In this document: piece after piece, positions 16,916 through 25,873 of the stretch | Layout: each line of letters begins with the position of its first letter | How positions within the stretch are numbered: position 1 is the stretch's first letter | Assembly (NCBI RefSeq): GCF_026167525.1 | Contig: NZ_CP110679.1 | Coordinates: 806,001-870,000, forward strand | DNA: 64,000 nt | From: Sphingomonas sp. M1-B02 | GTDB lineage: Bacteria > Pseudomonadota > Alphaproteobacteria > Sphingomonadales > Sphingomonadaceae | Direction of reading: 5' to 3' | Notes under the pieces: generated by a model | Database searches by the model: none | What the model saw: only the letters and a program-made list of their open reading frames with translations | Told to the model about the DNA's origin: nothing | Translations under genes and position numbers: made by a program

Positions 16916-19347
16916 TGACCGATGCGGCAGCGCGCCTGATCGCGGCCTGCGACGATCCCGGCGCCGTCGCCGATCGCCTGCGCGGCGAAGGCGCGCGGGT
17001 CATCCGCGTGCTCGGCCAGGACGCACCCTATGCGCTGCTGCGCGCCGCCGGCTTCGCGCCGGTGCGAATGGTTCCCCGTCCCGGCCCGACGCCTGACGCC
17101 GATCTGCTCGCCGGAGACGGCACGCTCTCGCACCGCGGACGATCGCTGCTGCAACAGATCGTCGCCGACAGCAGCGGCGACGCCTTGCTCTTCACCCACG
17201 CCGACAGCGAGCTCCCCCAGCTGTTCGCCGCGGTGCGCGAACTGCTCCGCACCGGCGACATGCCGCCGCGCCCGGTCCATATGCTCGATTTGCTGCATCT
17301 GCCGCGCGAATCCAGCCGCACGTACAACCAGGGCCGGATCGCGGCGCTGGTCGAGTGGCTTAGCCACAACTATCCTCCCCGGCACGGGGAGGGGGACCAT
17401 GCGCAGCATGGTGGAGGGGGCGCGCCACAGGCGGCGGGGCCCGCGGATAGCCCCCTCCGTCAGCCTTCGGCTGCCACCTCCCCGTTCCGGGGAGGATCGA
17501 GTGATGCCCTCGCCACAACCACCGACGAAGAGCGCACCCGCCCCGCCGCCATCGCCCACCTCACCGGCACGCTGCGCATCGCCGCCATCGCCGCGGCCCA
17601 CGCCCTGCCCCCGACGGAATGGCGGGACCTGGTCGCCGCGGCCACAAGCGACAGCGAAGGCACCCCGGTCTTCGTCCTCGGCTCGGCCCATTATTCGACC
17701 GCCCGCCAGCGCGAGCTTGCGACGCGCGGCCTCCGCATGATCGGCGACGATCAGGAATGGGGCGATCCGCTGGTCGATGCCTGGGGCAATACCCCCGACA
17801 CGCCGGAAGGCTTCGCCGAGCCCGCGCGCCTGACTCCACGAATGCTCGCCCCCGCCCCCGCGCGGCTGGAGCATATCGTCGCCCGGATGGAAAAGCTGGG
17901 CACAACCCACGCTATCATCGTCGAATCCGATCGCGATGAGGCGACAGCTTGGGATGCGGGCTGGTTCGAGCGCGAACTCGGCGCGCGCGGCATCACCGTC
18001 GAGCGGATCGGCGCCCCCGCCCCCCTCCCCGCCGCCGACAAGGGCCCGGCACCTGCCCGCAAGCCGAGCGACGGCCGCCGTAGCCGCAAATCGCTCGCCT
18101 CGCTCGCCGGCTTCGGCGCGTTCCAGCGCGACTGGTTCCAGGGCCTGCGCGCGCAGGTAGACGGCGGCGCGCCGCTTGCCGTCGTCAACGCCAACAGCCC
18201 GCAGGAAATCCTGCGCGCGATGGACGTGCCGTTCGTGGTCAACCAATGGTGGGCGTCTATCGCCGCCGCCAAGCAGCAGTCGCCGCGCTATTTCCAGCTG
18301 CTGCGCGATCACGGCTATCCCAGCGACGCCGAGGCCTATAGCTCGCAAGGCCTCGCCGCCGCCTTCGATACCGACGCGGAACAGGCACCCTGGGGCGGCC
18401 TCCCCCGCCCGGCTTATGTCCAGGCAGTGCTCGGCACCGATGCCACCCCAAGGATCTTCGAACATTGGGCGCGCGAGACCGGCGCCGACCTGTTCCTGTT
18501 CGAGCGCAGCATCGAAAGCCGCCTCGAAATCCCGCTCGATTGGTGGGACAGCCTGCAGGACCGCTGGGACGAGGTCATCGAGCCGCACCGGATCGCGCTG
18601 ATGGTCGAGGAACTGCAGGCGATGGTCGCGCAGATCGAAGCGACCAGCGACCGCCGCTTCGACCCCGTAAAGTTCGCCGAGATCATGGATCTGGTGAACG
18701 AGCAGGAGGATTATTACCGCAAGACCCGCGACCTGATCGCCGGCTCCTCCCCCGTGCCCGTATCGGTCGCCGATACGATGCCCGCGACGATGGTCCCGCA
18801 ATGGCATCGCGGCACCGTCTGGGCGCGCGACGCCGCACGCGATTTCTACGAGGAAGTGCGCGACCGCCACGAGAAGGGCGAAGCCGCCTGCCTGGGCGAG
18901 AAGCTTCGCCTGATGTGGGTCGGCCGCGGCATGTGGAGCGACATGGGCTTCTACCAGCGCTGGGAGGAAAGCCACGGCGCGGTGTTCGTCTGGTCGATGT
19001 ATCTCGCGCTCGCCGCCGACGGCTATATCCGCCGCACGAACGCGGGGCAGGACCCGATGCGTGCGCTCGCCGCGCGCTTCGTGACGATGGGCGACGAATT
19101 GCGCATGCCCAGCTGGGCGGGCGCCTGGCATGTCCGCGAGGCTGAGAGCCATGCGGTGGACGGCGCCGTGGCGCTGTCCGATGCCGATCCCTTCGTGTTG
19201 CGCGCATTGCGCCGAGCGGGGGTTCCCGTGCTATCGCTCGATCTCGACAATTATAATCGCGAAGCCAGCGACGAAGATGCCGTGGATCGCCAGATCGCGG
19301 CCTTCCTGGAGGGCCCGGCAACCGATTACGCGAAGCGGCGGGGCTAA
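16915..19347 (+). CDS. Duplicated 2-hydroxyacyl-CoA dehydratase-like protein without cluster cysteines
   Basis: An 810-residue protein that I read as two tandem HgdB/BcrC-type halves (about 1-370 and 390-800). Half 1 has DALLFTHADS (96-98, where cluster-binding homologues have Cys-Asp-Ser) and GTPVFVLGSAHY. Half 2 has VPFVVNQWWASIAAA and HGYPSDAEAYSS (D471-Y475, where homologues have an x-C-S-Y segment). The whole protein contains only two cysteines (about residue 12 and in EAACLGEK), too few for the [4Fe-4S] clusters of this oxygen-sensitive family, and no ATP-dependent activator gene lies nearby. It may act on a hydroxyacyl-CoA made by the four upstream CoA-transferases, but by different chemistry, or have a binding role. 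A palindromic repeat is inserted in frame at residues about 154-194. Family assignment is moderate; function unknown. Confidence 0.62.
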   Translation: MTDAAARLIAACDDPGAVADRLRGEGARVIRVLGQDAPYALLRAAGFAPVRMVPRPGPTPDADLLAGDGTLSHRGRSLLQQIVADSSGDALLFTHADSELPQLFAAVRELLRTGDMPPRPVHMLDLLHLPRESSRTYNQGRIAALVEWLSHNYPPRHGEGDHAQHGGGGAPQAAGPADSPLRQPSAATSPFRGGSSDALATTTDEERTRPAAIAHLTGTLRIAAIAAAHALPPTEWRDLVAAATSDSEGTPVFVLGSAHYSTARQRELATRGLRMIGDDQEWGDPLVDAWGNTPDTPEGFAEPARLTPRMLAPAPARLEHIVARMEKLGTTHAIIVESDRDEATAWDAGWFERELGARGITVERIGAPAPLPAADKGPAPARKPSDGRRSRKSLASLAGFGAFQRDWFQGLRAQVDGGAPLAVVNANSPQEILRAMDVPFVVNQWWASIAAAKQQSPRYFQLLRDHGYPSDAEAYSSQGLAAAFDTDAEQAPWGGLPRPAYVQAVLGTDATPRIFEHWARETGADLFLFERSIESRLEIPLDWWDSLQDRWDEVIEPHRIALMVEELQAMVAQIEATSDRRFDPVKFAEIMDLVNEQEDYYRKTRDLIAGSSPVPVSVADTMPATMVPQWHRGTVWARDAARDFYEEVRDRHEKGEAACLGEKLRLMWVGRGMWSDMGFYQRWEESHGAVFVWSMYLALAADGYIRRTNAGQDPMRALAARFVTMGDELRMPSWAGAWHVREAESHAVDGAVALSDADPFVLRALRRAGVPVLSLDLDNYNREASDEDAVDRQIAAFLEGPATDYAKRRG
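17373..17496. repeat. Palindromic repeat inserted in frame in the dehydratase-like gene
   Basis: About 124 bp. Outer ends are TCCTCCCCGGCACGGGGAGG and CCTCCCCGTTCCGGGGAGGA, each a hairpin and inverted relative to each other; the interior pairs GGTGGAGGGGGC with GCCCCCTCCGTC. It is read through in frame, adding a Gly/Pro/Gln-rich peptide (GEGDHAQ..., [11 protein letters not shown]) of about 41 residues to the protein. The same element in the same reading frame occurs in methylmalonyl-CoA mutase at 41321-41443; an intergenic copy is at 47960-48087. Confidence 0.88.
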
Positions 19348-20525
19348 GGCTCGATCGGTTTCGCCGCGCCAGCCCAGAGGTGGCGTGCGGCGAGCGCGAG
19401 CAGCACGAGCACCCCGATCGCCGCCAGCTCGACTGCGACCGAGGGCGCGATCCGGACCGCCAGCGTCGAAATCAGCGCCGCGCCGCCCATCTGCATCGTG
19501 CCGAACAGGCTCGTGGCGGTGCTGGCGCGCTCGCGCTGCCGCTCGATCGCCTCGGCGAGCAAGGAGGGTCCGGTGAGCCCGGCACCGAGGGCGATCAGGC
19601 TCATCGCCACGAACAGGCCGATCGGATCGGCGCCCGTCGCGGCGATCAGGATCACCGTCACCGCCCCCGCCGCTAGCGCCGTGGACCCCAGCATGCGCAG
19701 CCGTGCCGGCCAGTGCCGCAGGATGATCGGCACAGTCAGCGTCCCGCCGATGATCGCGCAGGCCACGCCCGAGTAGAACAGGCCCGCCTGGGCCGACGTA
19801 GCGCCGGCTGCGGCAAGGATGAAAGGCGAAACGGCAAGAAACAGGTAGAAGCCCCCGCTGATCAACGCATTGGCGAAGGCGAGCGGGAGATAACCGCTGT
19901 GCAGCGCGACCTGGGCGTAAGTGCGAACCAGCCGGCCGGGGTGAAGCGGCTTGCCGTCGCCCGGTCGGGTTTCCGGTAGCATGCGGAGCGCGAGGACGCC
20001 GCCCAGCAAGGTCAGCGCCGCGAGGATCCAGAACAGCGAACGCCAGCCGCCCAATCCTGCCAGCACCCCGCCGATCGCGGGGGCGAGCGCCGGCGAGATC
20101 AGCGTGACGCTGGTCAGCACGGCAAGCGGCGCCGCGGCCTGTCCGACCGGCGCCTTGTCGGTGGCCATAGCCCGGCCCGACACCAAGGACGAAGATGCGC
20201 CGATCGCCTGGACCACGCGCCCCACCAGCATCGTCCCGAGACCCCCGGCGAAAGCGCAGATCAGCGTGCCGACGAAGAAAATCACGATCCCGGCCAGCAG
20301 GACGGGGCGTCGGCCATGACGGTCCGCAATCGGAGCCCAGATCAACTGGCCGAGCGCCAGCCCTATCAGATAGAGCGAGATGATCAGCTGCCCGCCCGAT
20401 GGCGTCGCGCCGATGCCCGCAGCCAGCATCGGCAGCGCGGGCACGATGATCTGGATGGCGAGCGAACCAAGCGCGATGATCGCCCCCAGCAACACCAGAC
20501 GTCCCGTCGCCGCGCTAAGCCTCAT
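19344..20525 (-). CDS. MFS efflux transporter, Bcr/CflA type
   Basis: A 393-residue major facilitator with twelve predicted membrane helices. Helix 2-3 loop motif A is PIADRHGRRPVLL, and helix 5 has the drug/H+ antiporter-type pattern LISPALAPAIGGVLAGLGGWRSLFWILA, both typical of the Bcr/CflA (DHA1) exporters. It is convergent with, and overlaps by four bases, the end of the dehydratase-like gene, so it belongs to a separate transcription unit. Probable role is export of drugs or metabolites; substrate unknown. Confidence 0.85.
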   Translation of the reverse strand: MRLSAATGRLVLLGAIIALGSLAIQIIVPALPMLAAGIGATPSGGQLIISLYLIGLALGQLIWAPIADRHGRRPVLLAGIVIFFVGTLICAFAGGLGTMLVGRVVQAIGASSSLVSGRAMATDKAPVGQAAAPLAVLTSVTLISPALAPAIGGVLAGLGGWRSLFWILAALTLLGGVLALRMLPETRPGDGKPLHPGRLVRTYAQVALHSGYLPLAFANALISGGFYLFLAVSPFILAAAGATSAQAGLFYSGVACAIIGGTLTVPIILRHWPARLRMLGSTALAAGAVTVILIAATGADPIGLFVAMSLIALGAGLTGPSLLAEAIERQRERASTATSLFGTMQMGGAALISTLAVRIAPSVAVELAAIGVLVLLALAARHLWAGAAKPIEP

Positions 20526-20622
20526 GATAACGCGGCACTCGTTCGGCTCCCCAGATCGTAGCGGTGTTCACTGCCGCCCACCGCGACCGAACAAGCTCTA
20601 TGCCGGCGCGAAGCGACGCGTC

Positions 20623-22128
20623 TCAGCCACGTTTATCCATGCGGAGCACGCGCAACAAGCTGGCATCGGTCTCGCAGGCATAGGAGCCGGCATCATCCAC
20701 AGGGCCGCGACCGTCGTAGCGCGCAGCCTTCGGAAACGGGCATAGCGTGCGGGTGAAACGGACCTGGTCGCCCTCCAACTTGGTCGCGGTCAGCCGCTCG
20801 GGCACCCTGCCCTGCTCGACCCAGCGGATCAGCGCCCAGAGTATGTCGCGTTCGGGATCCCCGGGCGTGGTCGGATGGCCCGAACCGCCGAACATGCCGG
20901 CGCCCGGCCCGCCGCCACAATGATAGGTGCCGGGGGCCATGAAAAGCCGCACTGATTGGTCTAATTCTCGATGCGCGCGCTTCAGGCTGGCATAATAAGC
21001 CAACGTCGGGCCGGCATTCGTCGAGGGATCGGCCCAGCCCTGGTAGAGGATGGCCTTGCCGCCCGCCTTCAGGAAGGGCTGTATCGCAACCTTGTCCGCG
21101 CGAAGCTCGGGCATCGCGCGGTTCGCGGCCTCCAGATCGGCGGTTCGGCGAAAGCTGTCCTCCTTCCAGTTCGCATCGTTATGCACGCCGTCCGCCCACA
21201 TTGCGCGCAGCAGCGGCGACGGCGGACCGGGACGCGTGCGCACGCCGGGATAGAGGCCCCAGTCCATCGCCTTGCCTTTCTCGTCGGGCATCGGGCTGAC
21301 GATCGCATGGAGCATGGCGAGCTTGGGGCTGGTGAGGCAATCCGACGTCTGGCCGGGTTTGCATGCGAGCGTCTGGACCTTGAAGGAGCAGCGCAGCGGA
21401 TTCTCCACCACGCCATCCTCGACGCCGTCGATCCGGTCGCATGCGTCGGTCGCCTTGCGTTCGTACAACGCCCAGTCGGCGTCGGTCAGCGCGCCCGCAG
21501 GGTTGTGCTTCTGGAGCAGTGCGCCCCACATCATCCGCACCGACTGCAGCGGCATATAGGGCCCCGGCGCGCCGGCGATCACGCCGTCATAGTCGCCGGG
21601 GTAATTCTGCATTTCCTTCAGCGCCTGGCGCCCGCCGCCCGAACAGCCGGTGAAATAGCTGCGATCGACCGCGCGGCCGTAAAATTTGGCCGACAGCGCC
21701 TTGGCGGCGACGGCAGTCAGGTGCACGGCGCGATGCTCGTAATCCACCCGCGCCTTGGCATCCGCCATCCAGCGAGGCTGGCCCGCCTTGTGCCCGCTGT
21801 CGGTCGTCACCGTCGCGAAACCCTCGGCCACGCGCCGGCTCATGTCGCTATAGTTGAAGACGCCCGCATCGCCGCCTACGCCCGCGCCCAGCAGCCGCCC
21901 GTTCCAGTCGGCGGGCAGCCAGAGCTCGAAGCCGATATTCGCTTCGATCGTCCCTTCCACCCGGCACAGCTTCACGCTGACCGGCACAGGACGGTAGAAG
22001 CTTTGCGTCTCCGGCGCCCAATTGGGGGCCGGCGTGACCATGGTCGCGGCGGTAACGGACACTCCGCCCGGATGCGCGCCCATCAGGGACGCGCATCCGG
22101 CAAGCGCGACGGCGAGCATCGCCGGCAT
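20623..22128 (-). CDS. Tannase/feruloyl-esterase family lipoprotein
   Basis: A 501-residue alpha/beta hydrolase of the tannase family, whose members cleave aromatic carboxylic esters (gallate, ferulate; MHETase belongs to the same family). A lipoprotein signal is seen (LAVALAGC). The nucleophile is S163 in GCSGGG (SYFTGCSGGGRQALKEMQ), the acid is probably in GWADPSTNAG, the histidine in GTYHCGGGPG, and the paired cysteines of the lid (CDRIDGVEDG, TSDCLTSPK) are present. It starts one base inside the TonB receptor stop (TGATG). Last gene of the minus-strand LacI-linked operon; it would hydrolyse the imported or external ester. Confidence 0.92.
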   Translation of the reverse strand: MPAMLAVALAGCASLMGAHPGGVSVTAATMVTPAPNWAPETQSFYRPVPVSVKLCRVEGTIEANIGFELWLPADWNGRLLGAGVGGDAGVFNYSDMSRRVAEGFATVTTDSGHKAGQPRWMADAKARVDYEHRAVHLTAVAAKALSAKFYGRAVDRSYFTGCSGGGRQALKEMQNYPGDYDGVIAGAPGPYMPLQSVRMMWGALLQKHNPAGALTDADWALYERKATDACDRIDGVEDGVVENPLRCSFKVQTLACKPGQTSDCLTSPKLAMLHAIVSPMPDEKGKAMDWGLYPGVRTRPGPPSPLLRAMWADGVHNDANWKEDSFRRTADLEAANRAMPELRADKVAIQPFLKAGGKAILYQGWADPSTNAGPTLAYYASLKRAHRELDQSVRLFMAPGTYHCGGGPGAGMFGGSGHPTTPGDPERDILWALIRWVEQGRVPERLTATKLEGDQVRFTRTLCPFPKAARYDGRGPVDDAGSYACETDASLLRVLRMDKRG

Positions 22129-24767
22129 CAGAACTTCACATTTGCCGTGATCGCGAAGAGCCGCGGGATCGGGTTCGCCGCCTGGGGGTCAAAACCGTTG
22201 GTCGTGTCGACGAAGGGCGGATCCTCGTTGAACAGGTTTCGCACGTCGAACGACAGGTTGATCCGATCCGTGAAATCGTAGCCGATCAGCAAATCGAACG
22301 TGTCGTAATTGCTGACGTCACGCACGACGGTCGAGGTGGTATTGGTATAGCCGTTGAGGTGGTTCCAGGTCAGCCGCGTCTTGAGCCCACCGACCCTTGC
22401 GCCGATATCCGCCTGAGTACGGAATTTCTGGATGAAGCCGATCGTGTCGAGTACGTCGACCAGCCCCGATCCGGGAACCGCCTCGAACAGATAATCGAGG
22501 ACATAGGTGCCCTGGACCCCTGCATCGAGGGCTACTCCTCCCCAGTCCCAGCGATAGGCGGCGGTGAAGTCCAGCCCACGCAGCAGCGAGGTGCCGAGAT
22601 TCTGGCGCCGTCCGTCGGCGATGAAGGTAACCAGCGACTGGTTGATCGCAGCGTTGAGCGGAAGGCCCGAATTGACCAGCGCGCTGACTTCGGCCGCGGT
22701 CGGGTTGAACTGGACGAACTGGCTGTAGATCGGGTTGGTCAGCAGGCCGGGGGTACCGCGCAGCGCCTGGATCTGGTCGGTATAGTCGATCCGGAAATAG
22801 TTCAGCGACGCATTCAAACCGGGAATGGCGGTCGGCGCGACATCGACCCCGAACGACCAGGTCGTCGCCTTCTCCGGAGCGAGGCCGGGATTGCCGCCGG
22901 CAATGCCGATACCGATCAGATTGCCGTTGGGCCCGGGCAACGTATCGAAATACAGCCCGGCGCCGCCGCCGACGGTCGAGACCTCGCTGAAGGTCGGGGC
23001 GCGGAACGACGTCCCGAACGTGCCCTTGAAGGTCAGCCCCAGCCATGGCGCGTAGGTGATGCCCACCTTCGGATTGGTGGTGCTGCCGAAGTCGCTATAA
23101 TGCTCGTAGCGCCCGGCAATGCTGAGCGACAGGCGCTCGAGCCCCGATGAGGCGTTGCCCGCGCCGACCAGCGGAATGAACAACTCGGCGAACACTGCAT
23201 CGACGTTGCGGCTGCCGTCGCTGGCGGTGCGCGCCTGCGTGGCGGCCTGGCCCTGGAGCAGCGAGGTATAGGTATATTCTACACGGTGCTCGCCGCCCAG
23301 CGCGATCCGAACGCGCCCGCCCGGCATCTCGAACAGCGAGCCGTCCATCTGTGCGTTGAGTACCTCGAGCCGCGTACGGCCCTCGATCACGAAGAAATTG
23401 TCGGTGATCCGGGCAAGCGTCGCGGGGTTGTTGGACCCGCCGAAGACGTTGAGCGCGGTCGCCGGGTTGGTATCGGCCAGCGCGGCCGCCAGAGCAGCGG
23501 CATTGACGCCCGAGCGCCGCCGATCGGCGACTTCCTCGGACTTGCCGTAGGCGTAATAAGCGGTGCCCTGGAAATCGCCGAACAGATCGGCCTCGACGCC
23601 GGCGGCGACGTTCCAGGTGCTCGACCAATAGGGGTTGAGCAGCGGCCCCGTGTCGGCGAGGAAATTGGTCTGCACGGTCACCGATGTCGCACCTGCGACC
23701 GGCGATACGAAGAACGGGTTGGTTCTCGGCACGGTGGCGTTGACCGTCGGGTTGAACAGCAGCGTGCCGCTGCGGCGCGAATAATAGCCGTCGGCGAAGA
23801 TGCGGATGCCGCCGGTGATCTCGTGGCTCGCCGCGGCGACACCGCTCCACCGTTCCTGGTCGGGGATGACCTGCGCGATATCGTTGAACTCGCACTGGTT
23901 GCGCGTGCCGGCGACGAGGCTTCCGATATTGCCGCCCGTCACTCCGCCCTGCGGGATGGCATAGTTGACGCCGCCGGCAACCAGCGTGCCCGGCGCGCAG
24001 TTGGTGCCGCGCAGATCCCGTCCGCCCCGTGCGCGATTGTCCGATGTGTAGAAGTCGAGCTCGGAGCCGAACAGATTGTTGTTCTTGGCATATTCGCCCG
24101 CGGCCATGATCCAGCCGCCGTCCCATTTGTGGCCGACGAGCAAGGCCGCCTGCGCCTCATAATAGTCGCCTTCGGTCATGCCGTAGCGACCGCGCGCCTC
24201 GATGCCCGAGAAATCCTTGCGCAGGATTAGGTTGACCACCCCCGCGACCGCATCCGAACCGTAAACCGCGGAGGTGCCGTCGGCGACGACCTCGATCCGG
24301 CCCAGCGCGATCGACGGGATGGCCGAGGGATCGGTGAACTGGCCCTGCGTACCCTGCGGCGGCAGGCGCTTACCGTCATAGAGCAACAGCGTGGCGTTGG
24401 TCGAAAGCCCGCGCAGATTGATGCCCGCGCCGCGCGTCGCGTTCGCCGCGCCGTTCTGGGCAGTGCCGCCCGCGCGGTTGGCGCCGAGCGACACGACCTG
24501 CGGCACGCGGCGCAGGATGTCGTTGGTCGAGGTGACCGGCTCTTCCATGATCTGTTCGGAGTCGATCGCGATGACCGCCGAGCCGACCGGATCGATCCCG
24601 CGTATGCGGCTGCCGGTGACGATGATCGCCTGCTCTTCCGCCTCGGTCACGGGAGCGGGGGACGTGGCGTCCTGCGCCAGTGCAGGCGTCGATAGAGCAA
24701 GTGCGAGCGCGCCGATGGCCGTGCGGCCGAGCAGATCGGCCGTGCGCCGGTTGACGATGATATCCAT
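22128..24767 (-). CDS. TonB-dependent outer-membrane receptor
   Basis: An 879-residue receptor starting at the ATG 24767 (MDIIVNRRTADLLGR), preceded by GAGGAGGGAAGA. It has a signal peptide ending ALAQDA, a plug with AIIVTGSRIRGIDPVGSAV, INLRGLSTNATLLLYDGKR and VEVVADGTSAVYGSDAVAGVVNLI, and a barrel ending with a terminal Phe (ITANVKF), the usual outer-membrane sorting signal. Close in type to the receptor at 6128. It lies in an operon between a permease and a tannase-type esterase, so it should import the ester or its product. Confidence 0.93.
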   Translation of the reverse strand: MDIIVNRRTADLLGRTAIGALALALSTPALAQDATSPAPVTEAEEQAIIVTGSRIRGIDPVGSAVIAIDSEQIMEEPVTSTNDILRRVPQVVSLGANRAGGTAQNGAANATRGAGINLRGLSTNATLLLYDGKRLPPQGTQGQFTDPSAIPSIALGRIEVVADGTSAVYGSDAVAGVVNLILRKDFSGIEARGRYGMTEGDYYEAQAALLVGHKWDGGWIMAAGEYAKNNNLFGSELDFYTSDNRARGGRDLRGTNCAPGTLVAGGVNYAIPQGGVTGGNIGSLVAGTRNQCEFNDIAQVIPDQERWSGVAAASHEITGGIRIFADGYYSRRSGTLLFNPTVNATVPRTNPFFVSPVAGATSVTVQTNFLADTGPLLNPYWSSTWNVAAGVEADLFGDFQGTAYYAYGKSEEVADRRRSGVNAAALAAALADTNPATALNVFGGSNNPATLARITDNFFVIEGRTRLEVLNAQMDGSLFEMPGGRVRIALGGEHRVEYTYTSLLQGQAATQARTASDGSRNVDAVFAELFIPLVGAGNASSGLERLSLSIAGRYEHYSDFGSTTNPKVGITYAPWLGLTFKGTFGTSFRAPTFSEVSTVGGGAGLYFDTLPGPNGNLIGIGIAGGNPGLAPEKATTWSFGVDVAPTAIPGLNASLNYFRIDYTDQIQALRGTPGLLTNPIYSQFVQFNPTAAEVSALVNSGLPLNAAINQSLVTFIADGRRQNLGTSLLRGLDFTAAYRWDWGGVALDAGVQGTYVLDYLFEAVPGSGLVDVLDTIGFIQKFRTQADIGARVGGLKTRLTWNHLNGYTNTTSTVVRDVSNYDTFDLLIGYDFTDRINLSFDVRNLFNEDPPFVDTTNGFDPQAANPIPRLFAITANVKF

Positions 24768-24826
24768 TCTTCCCTCCTCTTCATGTTTTCCGCATGTCCC
24801 TGCGGTTCGATCGCTGTTGTCGTGGT

Positions 24827-25873
24827 TCAGATCGTCTCGGCGCGCGCCGCGCGGGCGGGACGGTCGGCAAAGCGGGGTGCAAGCGAAAGCAGCACGATGG
24901 CGCCGATCAGGATGCCGGCGCCGACCAGCTCCGCCGGACGCGGGTGCGGCAGCCCCCACACCCAGGCGAGGATCAACGCGCCGCCGACACCCGCAACCAG
25001 GCTCGCGGCGCGCTCGAGCGGCACGCAATAGGCATTCTCGCGGGGATCGAGCAGGATGATGATCGCGAATACCGAGACGATGGTGAGCGTCACGCCGATG
25101 CCGAACAGCGGCAGGATCACCGGATCGGTCCACACCGAAAGGAAGCCCCAGCCGAGCGCGCCCGACTGGCTGCCGATCCCCGACGCGGAAACCGCGGCAA
25201 GGAGCGCCACCGAAAGCGGCAACGCGAACACCTTCTCCTCGACGAAATACTGGCGGATCGAGGCCGGATCGCCGCTCTTCGATACCTTGGTCATGACCAG
25301 CAGGCGGACAAAGTAGCCGATCGTGTAGAGCACCACCGTCAGGATCGCGAGTGGCGGCAGATACAGGCCGCCGCGATCGGCCAGGGTGATGACCATCGCG
25401 ATCAGCACCATCACCAGCGCCGTCCAGCTCCACCAGCGCACCCGGCGCCCGAAGATCAGGTCGACGATCGGCGCGATCAGCAGGATATCGCCCCGCATCA
25501 GCAGCTGGATGAAGGGGATGCTGACGCCTTCGAAAGTGAAGGACAAAGGCACCGTGAACAGGACCAGCGCAGTGCCCAGCCCCGAATAGAAAGTATATTT
25601 GGTCGGCACCGGGATGCGGCGCCCGAGCACCATCACGCCATGCGCATCCTTGTGCCAGCCCGACCACCAGATGAAGAGATAGGTCAGCACCAGGCTGATG
25701 ATCAGCGAGGCCGGCAGCGTCTCCAGTCCGGTCAGCGGGCGGCCCAGGCCGGGGTGCACGGTGCTCGTCACCAGCTTGGTGATGATTACGTTGGGCAGAT
25801 AGGCGATCAGATAGAGGAAGACATAGCCTTCGAGCGGGAAGGCAGACGCGCCGCTCTTGTTGGCGGCGCTCAT
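24827..25873 (-). CDS. Integral membrane protein, possibly DMT/EamA-like transporter
   Basis: A 348-residue protein with about ten hydrophobic helices and little polar sequence. The segment IQLLMRGDILLIAPIVDLIFGRRVRWWSW resembles the repeat boundary of drug/metabolite (EamA-type) transporters, but I cannot place it firmly. ATG overlaps the CapA-like gene stop by four bases and the next gene (TonB receptor) begins 59 bases downstream. In context it is the likely inner-membrane carrier for the substrate brought in by the receptor. Confidence 0.6.
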   Translation of the reverse strand: MSAANKSGASAFPLEGYVFLYLIAYLPNVIITKLVTSTVHPGLGRPLTGLETLPASLIISLVLTYLFIWWSGWHKDAHGVMVLGRRIPVPTKYTFYSGLGTALVLFTVPLSFTFEGVSIPFIQLLMRGDILLIAPIVDLIFGRRVRWWSWTALVMVLIAMVITLADRGGLYLPPLAILTVVLYTIGYFVRLLVMTKVSKSGDPASIRQYFVEEKVFALPLSVALLAAVSASGIGSQSGALGWGFLSVWTDPVILPLFGIGVTLTIVSVFAIIILLDPRENAYCVPLERAASLVAGVGGALILAWVWGLPHPRPAELVGAGILIGAIVLLSLAPRFADRPARAARAETI

